Below, piece by piece: positions 46,557-54,774 of a stretch of DNA of 64,000 bases. Numbering within the stretch: the stretch's first letter is position 1; each line of letters begins with the position of its first letter. Both the position numbers and the translations under genes were made by a program. Under the pieces are notes generated by a model, which had not been told where the DNA came from, did no database searches, and saw only the letters and a program-made list of their open reading frames with translations. This DNA is from Streptomyces katrae (GTDB taxonomy: Bacteria > Actinomycetota > Actinomycetes > Streptomycetales > Streptomycetaceae). The stretch is taken from contig NZ_JNZY01000023.1 of the NCBI RefSeq assembly GCF_000717655.1, positions 62,001 to 126,000 of the forward strand, given 5' to 3'.

Positions 46557-46932
46557 GCTCGACTCTCTCAAAGGTGTCGCCAGCCGCCGGCAGGAGGGAG
46601 CGCGAGGGCCAGGATTCCGGCATCGGCGGGCTGTCGAGATCGTTGAACGGAGTCTTCGTCTCCGTGTAGGAGTCAAATCCTCCGTCCTGCCGCCAAGCAA
46701 CACCCGGAATCCTGGCGAGAGCTTCCTTGTCTCCCAGCGCCTTCAAAAGCATGCGGTCCGTACCGAGGAGGGTGATGCGTCGGCTCATGGATGAATCCGC
46801 CAAGATCACCGTCCACAATCCCGGTGGCTCAGTGTCGCCATACAGCACGAACGCATCGAAGTGGGCGGCGAACAGTTCAGCGAACTGCCGGCGACCAACT
46901 CGGGGGCAACCGGCTCTCGATGCCGGCGTCAA
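46557..46932 (-). other. Unassigned reading frame upstream of MFS
   Basis: A well-behaved minus-strand frame reads RRQFAELFAAHFDAFVLYGD, then WTVILADSSMSRRITLLGTD and DKEALARIPGVAWRQDGGFD. It has no clear start (nearest TTG about 46932) and no stop before the MFS gene, where it continues as a meaningless shadow. It is either a gene whose 3' end is frameshifted or a fragment. The content does not match a family I know. Confidence 0.4.
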
Positions 46933-46989
46933 AGCCCATCATGTAGCGACCGAAGACCTCCCGGGTACGTGGCGGCCTAGGATGAGGAG

Positions 46990-47560
46990 TGGGGGGCCTG
47001 TGAGGGTGCCGGTGGTGGCGCCGATGATCGCTCCGGTGGTGTCCCGTCTGATCTTGGTCCAGCCGCAACATCCGGCGGGGTACCGGGTCGAGATGCCTTT
47101 GACCACGAGGCCGGCCATCGGGCGGCCAGGACCGGACGCCGCGGACGCGGGCGGCGGCCCGGCCTGCCAGCGCCTGAGTGGGGAAGACGGCCCGGTGGTA
47201 CTGCCCCCAGATCACTGGGCACCGGGCCTTGCCCGCGCACGCCACATCGGCACGGGCTACCCGCACCCTAACCGGGGCCCGCCCGCGTCCGGACGCACAA
47301 TTGCAGCCAGGACCGGCCGGAAGATGGGTCCTCCGGGGCACCGACGGGTGCCGGTCCCGCTTCATGGAGATCCGCCGACTGGCTCGCAGGACGTCGAACG
47401 CGACCAAGTAGGCCGGCCACGGCCACCGGACGGCCGGCTTCGGGGGGCGCTGCGGGCGCCGGCCCGGCGCTGCAACGCCTCGAACGACAACCGGCCCGCC
47501 TCCACATCCCAGACGACCAGCTATACCCCCGCCGCAGCTCACCGCCACCCGCCAACTATC
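46990..47560 (-). pseudogene. ATP-dependent DNA ligase, second decayed copy
   Basis: Recognisable minus-strand pieces are LVVWDVEAGRLSFEALQRRA at the right end, WPWPAYLVAFDVLRA, and, after an unrelated-looking middle, VVKGISTRYPAGCCGWTKIR with RDTTGAIIGATTGTLTGPPL at the left end. They match the adenylation and OB-domain junction of LigC-type ligases. Frames change several times. The middle (about 47130-47380) shows similarity to 33345-33402. Confidence 0.7.
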
Positions 47561-47676
47561 GCTGCTTGACATCCGTAAGAGCATCCGGGCGACATCTCAA
47601 CTCACTGTTCCACGGCGCGAGGCCGGAACCCGGAGAGGGTGCCGGCCTCGGCCGTTTCCGCGGTGCCGGTGGGTGG

Positions 47677-48600
47677 TCAGCCGCGGCGGACCCGTACGAG
47701 CCGGAAGGCGGCGTAGAGGGCGGCGGCGGCCAGGGCCAGGACGATGGAGGTCTCGATGAGCTGGGTCGGCCAGTAGTGCGAGGCCGGGTGGAAATCCGTG
47801 TACCGGGCGATGATGTTCATGTCCGCCGGGCAGTCGCCGCCGCTCTGGGCCCGCCCGAAACAGGCGTCATAGGGCAGGCGCTCGCCCGAGGCGGTGAGGT
47901 ATCCCGTGTCCATCAGCAAGGCGGAGTTCGGCATCAGGTGCACGGGACTTCCGGGGTAGGGCGCGGTGCCGGTCTCCGTGGGAAGGAACGACCACCGCAG
48001 GGCGCCCAACGCCAGCAGGGTCAGGCCGGTGAGGAGACCGGTGACCGCCATGGCGGCGAGGGTACGCCGTACCAGCTGGCCGACGAGGACTCCGAGGGCC
48101 ACGCCGAGCAGGCAGTATCCGACGAGGACGGGGCCGGTGGCCTCGTACGCTCCGCGGTCGGCCCAGTGGAACTGGTAGGTCATGGACACCCGGGCCCAGC
48201 CGAGGCGGTAGACGGCGGCCAGCGCAGCCGAGCCGAGCGCCACCGCCGTCGCTGCCACGAGGACCTTCGCGCCGAGCCAGGCCCTCGGGGTGAACGACTG
48301 GGTGAGGGCGAGCCGCCAGGTGCCGCTCTCCAGCTCCCGGGCGGTCATCGGGCCGGCCACGAAGGCCCCGACCAGCAGCGGCAGGAACACCAGGGCCTTG
48401 CCTGCGAACTCCATGAACAGGCGCAGGGCGCTGTAGGCGTGGTTCGAGTACAGAGCGCCGTCGTGGGGGTCGGAGGCCCACGCGCGCAGGGCGAGCACCG
48501 CGGCGAGGCCGGCCACCACGAGGGCGGGCAGGGTCCACAGTGCGAGCCGGTGCTGGCGGACGGTGACCCAGTACGGGCCCTTCAGGGTGAGCGCGCTCAT
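47677..48600 (-). CDS. ABC transporter permease
   Basis: A 307-residue membrane protein with about six hydrophobic segments (TLPALVVAGLAAVLALRAW, ALVFLPLLVGAFVAGPMTAR, VLVGYCLLGVALGVLVGQLV and others). A large extracytoplasmic loop before the last segment carries two Cys (CFGRAQSGGDC). It overlaps the ATPase gene by 4 nt (ATGA), so the two form one transporter. It resembles permeases of GntR/YtrA-type envelope-stress operons. Confidence 0.85.
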   Translation of the reverse strand: MSALTLKGPYWVTVRQHRLALWTLPALVVAGLAAVLALRAWASDPHDGALYSNHAYSALRLFMEFAGKALVFLPLLVGAFVAGPMTARELESGTWRLALTQSFTPRAWLGAKVLVAATAVALGSAALAAVYRLGWARVSMTYQFHWADRGAYEATGPVLVGYCLLGVALGVLVGQLVRRTLAAMAVTGLLTGLTLLALGALRWSFLPTETGTAPYPGSPVHLMPNSALLMDTGYLTASGERLPYDACFGRAQSGGDCPADMNIIARYTDFHPASHYWPTQLIETSIVLALAAAALYAAFRLVRVRRG

Positions 48601-49487
48601 GCCCGCACCTCCGCGGTGGCCGGGTAGCCCTCGGCGTCGAACGGCGGGGCGTCGGGGGAACGCAGGTGGGCGAGCAAGAGCTCCTCCAGGGAGGGGTGCG
48701 TCGTCTGCCAGGTCCCGCTGTCGACGGGGCCCCGCAGCCGGACGAGTGCGGTGAGCTGGCGGCCCGTCGTACGGGACTCGACGACGGTGTGCGCGGCAAG
48801 TTCGGCGGACGCGGTGACGGGGCCGGTGAGCAGCCGGTGGGCCGCACTGACCTCGTCGATGGGGCCGGAGAGGCGGATCCGGCCGCCGTCGGCGAGGAGG
48901 AGGTGGTCGCAGGCGCCCTCCAGCTCGGTGAGGATGTGCGAGGACATCACCACCGAGGTGCCGTTGTCGGCGGCGTCGGCCATCAGCGTGCCCATGAGCT
49001 GGTGCCGGGCGAGCGGGTCGAGATCGGCCATCGGCTCGTCGAGAAGGAGCACGTCGGGGCGCTTGCCGAGGGCCAGGGCCAGGGCGACACGGGTGCGCTG
49101 GCCGCCGGAGAGCGTACGGACCTTCGCGTGCGGGTCGAGTACCCCTGCGTCGACGATCCGCTGCGCCGCCTCGGCGTCCCAGCGGCCGGGGTTGAGCTCC
49201 TGGCCCATGCGCAGGGTCTCGCCGATGGTGAGCTGCGGGTAGAGGGCCTTGTCCTGGCCCACGTAGGCCAGCGTCTCGCGCGACGCCGCCGTGCGCAGGG
49301 TGCCCTCCGTGGGGAGCACGAGCCCGGCCGCGAGCATCAACAGGGTCGATTTTCCGGCACCGTTGGGGCCGACGAGGGCGCACACCCGGCCTTCGGGCAG
49401 CCGGAAGGAGCAGTCGCGCAGCGCCCAGCCTCCCCGGCGTCCGTAGCGCAGGCCGAGGCCTTCCGCCTCTATCACGGTTTGCGTCAT
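48597..49487 (-). CDS. ABC transporter ATP-binding protein
   Basis: A 296-residue ATPase. The Walker A is GPNGAGKST, the signature LSGGQR, and the Walker B VLLLDEPMADLDP; a Q-loop Gln is in YVGQDK and the H-loop His in SSHILTE. A C-terminal extension of about 80 residues follows, as in drug-export or YtrB-like ATPases. It overlaps both neighbours by 4 nt (ATGA with the GntR stop, ATGA with the permease start), showing a tightly coupled operon. Confidence 0.92.
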   Translation of the reverse strand: MTQTVIEAEGLGLRYGRRGGWALRDCSFRLPEGRVCALVGPNGAGKSTLLMLAAGLVLPTEGTLRTAASRETLAYVGQDKALYPQLTIGETLRMGQELNPGRWDAEAAQRIVDAGVLDPHAKVRTLSGGQRTRVALALALGKRPDVLLLDEPMADLDPLARHQLMGTLMADAADNGTSVVMSSHILTELEGACDHLLLADGGRIRLSGPIDEVSAAHRLLTGPVTASAELAAHTVVESRTTGRQLTALVRLRGPVDSGTWQTTHPSLEELLLAHLRSPDAPPFDAEGYPATAEVRA

Positions 49488-49873
49488 GCGTCGCCGTCCC
49501 CCTTGAAGTGTCGTTCCAGTACGGATGTGAAGAGCGCGGCCACGTCGTCCCGTTCCAGCCCGGCGTCCCGGGCCCGCCGTGCCCAGTCGGCGAGTTCCTC
49601 GCGCAGCGGGGAGTCGGCCGGGGCACTGCCCAGCGACCTCCGGATGAAGGTGCCCAGGCCCCGCTTCGCCTCGACGAGCCCTTCGCGTTCCAGCTCGCGA
49701 TAGGCCTTGAGGACGGTGTTCGGGTTGATGGCGGTGGCCTCCACGACCTCGCGTGCGGTCGGCAGTTTGTCGCCGGGCTCCAACAGGCCCAAGCGCAGGG
49801 CCTGTTTGGTCTGCTGGACGATCTGCAGGTACGTGGCGATGCCGCTACGCCGGTCGATGCGGTATTCCAGCAC
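49484..49873 (-). CDS. GntR-family regulator (YtrA subfamily)
   Basis: A 129-residue short GntR regulator without a large sensor domain. The winged helix-turn-helix reads LLEPGDKLPTAREVVEATAI and NPNTVLKAYRELEREGLVEA with KRGLGTFI, the YtrA signature. It starts at GTG 49873 and is the first gene of the ABC operon. A perfect 16-bp palindrome just upstream overlaps its ribosome site (AAGGGTGG), so it probably represses its own operon until an envelope or antibiotic signal appears. Confidence 0.92.
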   Translation of the reverse strand: MLEYRIDRRSGIATYLQIVQQTKQALRLGLLEPGDKLPTAREVVEATAINPNTVLKAYRELEREGLVEAKRGLGTFIRRSLGSAPADSPLREELADWARRARDAGLERDDVAALFTSVLERHFKGDGDA

Positions 49874-49878
49874 GCCAA

Positions 49879-49916
49879 CACCACCCTTTCACTAGGTAAG
49901 TAGTGAAAGGGTGGTG
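49879..49916. promoter_or_regulatory. GntR operator: perfect 16-bp inverted repeat
   Basis: CACCACCCTTTCACTA (49879-49894) and TAGTGAAAGGGTGGTG (49901-49916) are exact reverse complements around GGTAAG. It lies 6-43 nt upstream of the gntR start and covers the ribosome site on the minus strand. Confidence 0.85.
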
Positions 49917-50051
49917 CACGGGTGGGTCGTCTGTCAACTCGTCCCGCTCGGCCCAGCCGCGTCCACCGGTCGGTGGAAGCGGGATTCCCACCCCTGCCAC
50001 ATTGACGTAAACGTTCGATATCAATGGGCCGTTGGGTGAGATCCGCTCACT

Positions 50052-50420
50052 GACCGTCCTTTGGGGGAAGCACTACTGCACCACTCACACGTCGCCGCTT
50101 TGCCCTGTTGGCTGCCCTGGCAGCGACCATCGTTCTTCCGGGGGGCGCATCGGCTGCGGCAGCCGACGGGAGCAACCAGCTGACCGCCCGAACCTTCAAT
50201 GCTCGCCCCGGGAGCTGCGGCTCCTTCGCTGGCCGACCTCGGCGACATCACCACAGCCCGCGCCACCGAGGCCATGATCCTGGTCGTGCCCCACATCCTG
50301 CGCCGGCACGGCTTCAAGCCCTTCGCCGTCTCCGGGGACGGCACCGACTCCGCAGCCGGCGCCAACCGGGTCGAGGCGGACCAGGACGGCCCTTGCTTCG
50401 CGTACTCGGGCGTACGACTC
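50052..50420 (+). pseudogene. Remnant of a secreted protein gene
   Basis: A Tat-like signal sequence LTRRRFALLAALAATIVLPG with GASAAAADGSNQ is readable after a stop codon near 50052 but has no start codon in frame. A ribosome-like GGGGGAAG is present at about 50063. After a shift the text continues DLGDITTARATEAMILVVPH. The start is lost and the frame broken; no family is recognised. The 3' end meets the convergent hydrolase gene. Confidence 0.4.
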
Positions 50421-50421
50421 C

Positions 50422-51213
50422 TCACGACACACTCCAGCGCCCGAGGAACCCCTCGACCACCGTCGCCAGGGCCTGCGGACTCTCGTCCGGGGCGAAGTGG
50501 CCGGCGTCGTCGAAGACCTCGAGTTCGGCGTTCGGATACCACTGGAGCCAGGTGGACCGCATGATGTCGGGGCCCATCGCCGGGTCGTTCGCACCGGCCA
50601 CGACGAGTACCGGGGTCGTGTTTCCCTCAACCAGCTCGTGGATGTCGGGGCCGCGCGTCCAGGACTCGAGGTACGAGCGCAGGGCCGCCTCCGAGGAACG
50701 TTCCGAGCCGCTCACTCTGGCGTCCAGCCACGCATCGTCGTGCCGGCTGCCGGTGGTGACGTCGAAGATCGTCCTGCGGTTGCCGGACTCCTCCACGGCC
50801 CCGGCGAACAGCTCCCACATGTCCCCTTCGAGCGGGAACCCGGACGCGGGCACCGGCGAGATGCCGACGATCGAGCGGATCCGCGAGGGGGCGTCCAGCA
50901 ACATCCGCTGGGCCGCCTTCCCGCCCATGGAGTGGCCGATGACCGAGAAGGTGTCCCAGCCGAGGTCGTCGGCCACGGCGAGGGCGTCCGCCGCGATCTC
51001 CTCCATCGTGTATGCGCCGGGGATGTCCATCGCCTCGCCATACCCGCGGCAGTCCACGAACGCGTAACTGAACGCGGCCCCGTCCAGGTGCAGCCGCAGA
51101 TCGCCGAAACTCGACCTGTCACCGAGCCAGTGGTGAAGGGCCAGGACCCGTTCGGGACCGCTCCCCTGCACCTCGTAGGGAATGACGCGTCCCGCCACTA
51201 CTTGATCTGTCAC
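50422..51213 (-). CDS. Alpha/beta hydrolase
   Basis: A 263-residue serine hydrolase. LALHHWLGDRSSFGDLRLHL is the oxyanion strand region (the usual HG is HW here), DCRGYGEAMDIPGAYTMEEI follows, and the nucleophile elbow is VIGHSMGGKAA. The acid is in VAGANDPAMGP and the base His in FDDAGHFAPDE. The GTG at 51213 is chosen to give the normal N-terminus, with GGAAGAG about 10 nt upstream. It resembles pimeloyl-ester-hydrolase/haloperoxidase-like enzymes. Substrate unknown; it stands alone. Confidence 0.87.
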   Translation of the reverse strand: MTDQVVAGRVIPYEVQGSGPERVLALHHWLGDRSSFGDLRLHLDGAAFSYAFVDCRGYGEAMDIPGAYTMEEIAADALAVADDLGWDTFSVIGHSMGGKAAQRMLLDAPSRIRSIVGISPVPASGFPLEGDMWELFAGAVEESGNRRTIFDVTTGSRHDDAWLDARVSGSERSSEAALRSYLESWTRGPDIHELVEGNTTPVLVVAGANDPAMGPDIMRSTWLQWYPNAELEVFDDAGHFAPDESPQALATVVEGFLGRWSVS

Positions 51214-51639
51214 AACGTTGGGCTCTTCCCTTCGGGCCGGGCCCGGAATCCCGTCGACTTGAGGCTTCGCCCCAACGGCGTAGGACGAGAGTGCGCGTCG
51301 CCGACGGGACGGCGGGCAGCAGCCGCGGCCGTTCCGGGAGGCCCAGCGCGGTCGGCGTCGGGGCGGTCGGCGCCGGGGCCGTACACGCGGCCCGTGAGTC
51401 GCAACGGTGTGGTGAGGAAGTGCCCGCGGGCTGCCTCGGCACCGTACCCGGCCGCCGTCCTGGCGTTTCAGGGCCTTGACCCCCGCAGTCCACGCCGAGG
51501 CGCCGCAGTCCGGCCTCCGCGCGCTGCACGGCCACGGCTGGCCGGCTTTTCTCTCGTACCGCAGGGCCATTTCGCGCGGCCGTAGCCCGGACGCGTGGCC
51601 CATGCGAAGTACCTTCTCGGCGTAAGCGCCGCATATCGC
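51214..51639. other. Gap without recognisable gene
   Basis: Upstream region of the hydrolase. No homologous reading frame or strong secondary structure was seen. Confidence 0.4.
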
Positions 51640-51950
51640 CGGATCAGCCTCAGGCGTCCGCGCATCCTCGCCGAGGCCCGGCCGCAGGAGGGCACCGGCG
51701 GACGGGAAGCGGGGATCGCGAGCATGGCCGATGCCCCGGACGGCACCTACGGGGCGTGGCTGGCCGAGCTCGGCCTGTCGGAGGCGATCGAGGGGGCATC
51801 CTCGCCGGGTTCGAGATTGACGTGCTGGAGATCCGCGACCCTTCCCCCGTTCTCGGGGAGTCCGAGGAAGCGCGGCGGGGCCGGTGCCTGGCGCTGCTGC
51901 ACGGGGTGGCCGAGGCGGGCGCGGGTGCTTCGGTGGCGGCCGTGGGGTGA
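51640..51950 (+). pseudogene. DEAD/DEAH helicase remnant
   Basis: RPRILAEARPQEGTGGREAG, then MADAPDGTYGAWLAELGLSE in one frame, and after a shift near 51795 GILAGFEIDVLEIRDPSPVL with GESEEARRGR. This matches the mid-region of large helicase-associated-domain proteins common on actinomycete mobile DNA, where an MTATPR block leads into these motifs. Both ends are lost. Confidence 0.6.
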
Positions 51951-52192
51951 CGGCGGCGACGGCCTGGTCGACGCCCGCTCCGGCGGCGCTTGCGGTGCCG
52001 CGATCGGTGGCCCCGGCGCGGCCGTAACCGGGGAGCTGCTGAATCGCTTATCCCTATTCGTCATGTCAGGTGCACAACCGCACCCCGGTGACCTGGCATA
52101 CCCCTGGCCTGCCCGCGCCCCGCAGCCGATCTCATCCACGCCGAAGACAACTGACGACACTGCTCCGGCGAGCCGCGCGCCGTGAAGACCCG

Positions 52193-52540
52193 TTACCCAC
52201 CCCATGGCAAGGCCCCGGGACGGGGGGCGTCCTGTGCATCGAGGACGAACCGGGCGACGTCGATACCGCGGGCGTCGAGCTCGCCCATCGCGGCCGCGAT
52301 GTCCGGCCAGGCCGAGGAGGAGAGGATCGCGTCGCGCACCAGGCCCTCGGGCATCGTGGACTTCAGGAGGTCGGTCCACCGGTCGGTGCCCTCCGCCTTC
52401 GTCCGCGCGATGTTCGCGACGTCCGTCGGCGTCTTGGCCCACGCCGTCACCGTGCCGCGCACCGGATGGGCATCCTGCGCATCCCGCGACGGAGAGGCTG
52501 GGCGCCGGCGCCCGAACGCAATGAGGACTGGGCCACCCAC
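52193..52540 (-). CDS. Hypothetical helical protein, possibly a fragment
   Basis: Its second half is convincing protein: RTKAEGTDRWTDLLKSTMPE and SSAWPDIAAAMGELDARGID. It resembles helical segments of relaxase or plasmid-transfer proteins in actinomycetes. The first 30 residues are Arg/Pro-rich and may not be coding. No start is well supported, so it may be a fragment of a mobile-element gene. Confidence 0.4.
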   Translation of the reverse strand: MGGPVLIAFGRRRPASPSRDAQDAHPVRGTVTAWAKTPTDVANIARTKAEGTDRWTDLLKSTMPEGLVRDAILSSSAWPDIAAAMGELDARGIDVARFVLDAQDAPRPGALPWGG

Positions 52541-52580
52541 CGACCCTCGCCCAACAAGTCATCCCGCCGCGGGCCTGTGG

Positions 52581-52622
52581 CTGAGCGCCATAGTTGGCCT
52601 GTCCGGCCAAGTAGGTGCTCAG
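52581..52622. repeat. Nested palindromic repeat, copy 2
   Basis: Outer CTGAGC (52581-52586) pairs with GCTCAG (52617-52622) and inner TTGGCC (52594-52599) with GGCCAA (52605-52610). It lies 33 bp left of the IS3 element and is closely similar to 44008-44050. Confidence 0.7.
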
Positions 52623-52707
52623 ATCCGCCGGTGAAGTCGGGTCTGCCGCACGATCGGGTGACATCTGAAGTGGCTTGCCCTGTGGGGCAGGTGGGAAGGA
52701 TGTCGCT

Positions 52708-53016
52708 GTGCCCAAGCCTTATCCGGAAGAGTTCCGCCAGGACGTCGTGCGAGTCGCGAGGAACCGTGGTCCGGGTGTGACGGTCGAGCAGGTGGCCACC
52801 GACTTCGGTGTCCACCCGATGACGTTGTGGAAATGGATGCGCCGGGCGGACATCGATGACGGCTCCAAGACCGGAGCCTCCAGCCAGGAGAGCGTGGAAC
52901 TGCGGGAAGCACGTCGGAGGATCAAGCTGCTGGAGCAGGAGAACGAGGTCCTGCGCCGGGCCGCGGCCTATCTGTCGCAGGCGCATCTGCCGGGAAAAGG
53001 ATCTACCCGCTCGTGA
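52708..53016 (+). CDS. IS3 OrfA (transposase DNA-binding subunit)
   Basis: A 102-residue protein with an HTH (VTVEQVATDFGVHPMTLWKW) and a C-terminal leucine-zipper helix (ARRRIKLLEQENEVLRRAAA). AAGGA lies 8 nt before GTG 52708. It recognises the IS ends and is usually fused to OrfB by a programmed -1 frameshift. Here its stop overlaps the OrfB start by GTGA. Confidence 0.88.
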   Translation: MPKPYPEEFRQDVVRVARNRGPGVTVEQVATDFGVHPMTLWKWMRRADIDDGSKTGASSQESVELREARRRIKLLEQENEVLRRAAAYLSQAHLPGKGSTRS

Positions 53017-53870
53017 AGGAGCTGGCCGGGGACGGGGTGCCCGTCACGGTGACGTGCCGGGTGCTGAAGCTCGCCAGACAGCCGTACTACCGCTGGCTCG
53101 ACAGGCCGGTGGCCGACGCCGTGCTGGAAGAGGCGTATCGCGCGAACGCGCTGTTCGACGCCCACCGCGAGGACCCGGAATTCGGCTACCGCTTCCTGGC
53201 CGACGAAGCACGTGATGCCGGGGCCGCGATGGCGGACCGGACCGCGTGGCGGATCTGCCGGGACAACCGCTGGTGGAGCGTGTTCGGCAAGAAGCGCGGC
53301 CGGGGCAAGAAGGCGGGCCCAACGGTGCACGACGATCTCGTCCGTCGTGACTTCACCGCGACCGGCCCGAACCGGCTGTGGCTCGCCGACATCACCGAGC
53401 ATGCCACCGGCGACGGCAAGCTGTATCTCTGCGCGATCAAGGACGTCTTCAGCAAGCGGATCGTTGGCTACTCCATCGACGCCCGGATGAAGTCCCGCCT
53501 GGCCGTGACGGCCCTGGACAACGCCGTGGCCCGGCGTGAACACGTCGACGGGTGCATCCTGCACAGCGATCGCGGCTCGCAATTTCGGTCCCGGAAATTC
53601 ATCCGGGCGCTCGACCGGCACCGCATGGCCGGATCTATAGGGAGGGTCGGAGCTGCCGGCGACAACGCGGCCATGGAGTCCTTCTTCAGCCTGCTGCAGA
53701 AGAACGTCCTCGACCGCCGGAGCTGGACCACCCGCGAGGAACTACGGATCGCGATCGTGACCTGGATCGAGCGGACCTATCACCGGCGTCGCAGACAAGC
53801 CGCACTCGGCCGGCTGACCCCCGTCGAATTCGAGACCGTCATGACCACACCGGCCCTCCAAGCCGCGTGA
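53013..53870 (+). CDS. IS3 OrfB (DDE transposase)
   Basis: A 285-residue catalytic subunit. The integrase-core triad is visible: Asp in LWLADITEHATGDGKLYL, Asp in ILHSDRGSQF, Glu in AAMESFFSLLQK; the R-x-Y-R-R block after the triad is also present. All are in one frame with no stop, so the enzyme may be active. It starts by GTG overlapping the OrfA stop. Confidence 0.92.
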   Translation: MKELAGDGVPVTVTCRVLKLARQPYYRWLDRPVADAVLEEAYRANALFDAHREDPEFGYRFLADEARDAGAAMADRTAWRICRDNRWWSVFGKKRGRGKKAGPTVHDDLVRRDFTATGPNRLWLADITEHATGDGKLYLCAIKDVFSKRIVGYSIDARMKSRLAVTALDNAVARREHVDGCILHSDRGSQFRSRKFIRALDRHRMAGSIGRVGAAGDNAAMESFFSLLQKNVLDRRSWTTREELRIAIVTWIERTYHRRRRQAALGRLTPVEFETVMTTPALQAA

Positions 53871-53913
53871 CCCAACCTGTCACCCGAACCTGCACCAGAC
53901 CCATCGCCTCGTC

Positions 53914-54081
53914 ATGCACGGCCGAGTCGTGGGCGAGCACGACCGAGTCGTCGAGATCGTCGAAGTCCTTGGCCCGGATGGAACCCCGCCCTACAAGGTG
54001 AGGGCCGCAAACGGCCACGAAAGCATCATGTCGCCCGGGCCAGACAGCCAGGTTCAGCACCTCAAGAGCGACCAGGCCTGA
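53914..54081 (+). pseudogene. DUF1918 protein, 5'-truncated by IS3
   Basis: Just right of the IS3 end the text reads RLVMHGRVVGEHDRVVEIVE, then VLGPDGTPPYKVRAANGHES. This is a DUF1918 domain (normally starting MxAxVGDRLVVxG) that lacks its first residues. From internal ATG 53914 only 55 codons remain. The sequence left of the IS3 does not supply the missing start, so a small deletion accompanied the insertion. Confidence 0.75.
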
Positions 54082-54144
54082 CATACCCCCTTCACCACCC
54101 AAGGGCCCGCCAACCGACAGCCTCCTGCGGACAGGTCGGCGCCG

Positions 54145-54189
54145 CCGAACGAAGCGCCCCGGCGTATTACGCCGGGGCGCTTCGTTCGG
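54145..54189. terminator. Strong 20-bp hairpin
   Basis: A 20-bp perfect stem, CCGAACGAAGCGCCCCGGCG (54145-54164) with its complement at 54170-54189, surrounds a TATTA loop. There is no T-run. It lies between the truncated DUF1918 gene (+) and minus-strand remnants, so it may act as a bidirectional terminator. Confidence 0.75.
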
Positions 54190-54328
54190 TCGGTGAGGGT
54201 GACAGAACCACACGAAGGGCTCGCCCAGTCCCGCAGACAACGTAGGGAAGTTGAGTGGAGAGCCTGGTCGCAAAACGACTGCCTCCCGGCCCGAGGGCAG
54301 GGGGCAGCACTGAAAACGATGGGGTTGA

Positions 54329-54435
54329 TCAGTTGTCCTGCACGTCCCTCAGGATCTCGGCCTTCGTCGCGTCGAGTTCCACGCACCACTCGACGCCGTG
54401 GGGGTCCACGAGCTCGACCGTGTAGAGGTAGATGA
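54329..54435 (-). pseudogene. PepSY-domain protein, C-terminal remnant
   Basis: The minus strand reads YTVELVDPHGVEWCVELDAT, then KAEILRDVQDN and a stop. This is the end of a PepSY domain (strand-helix pattern with a final D-x-x-x-G/E-x-x-L block). Upstream sequence changes to unrelated text, so only about 36 codons survive. Confidence 0.55.
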
Positions 54436-54549
54436 GCCCTTTCAGCGTTGCCTCTCCAGAGTGAGGACGGCTTTGTGATGACGCTCATACGGTGGGGGCT
54501 GATGCGGGCTCTACGGACGATCTGGCAGGACTTCAGCCTCCATGCCGCG

Positions 54550-54665
54550 TTCGACGGGGGCGCGGGCGTGTGCAAGTGCGTGGACGTCGCGCTCTCCGGC
54601 GGCAGGTCGTGCGGGAGGTAGGCCCACTGACGGCCGGTCCGACCCTCGTAGAGGAACGCGTTCAC
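54550..54665 (-). pseudogene. IS5-type transposase fragment
   Basis: [20 protein letters not shown] followed by PPES matches the early conserved block of IS5/IS1182-like transposases (normally [20 protein letters not shown]). Homology ends abruptly on both sides. Confidence 0.6.
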
Positions 54666-54774
54666 GACCTCTCCGGGCCCCTGGAGATGCGCAGCCCTGT
54701 GCCCAGCGGTGGCGACGAAGTCCAGTTAGGGACGTCATCGCTGACGGCCTCTATGATCACGACCGGGGGTGTTG

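Larger units (their letters stand above)
52655..53886 (+). mobile_element. IS3-family insertion sequence, apparently complete
   Basis: Two overlapping transposase frames lie between short terminal inverted repeats CGGGTGACA (52655-52663) and TGTCACCCG (53878-53886), giving about 1.23 kb. Ends are inferred from the repeats; target duplications were not clear. On its right it interrupts a DUF1918 gene. Confidence 0.75.
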
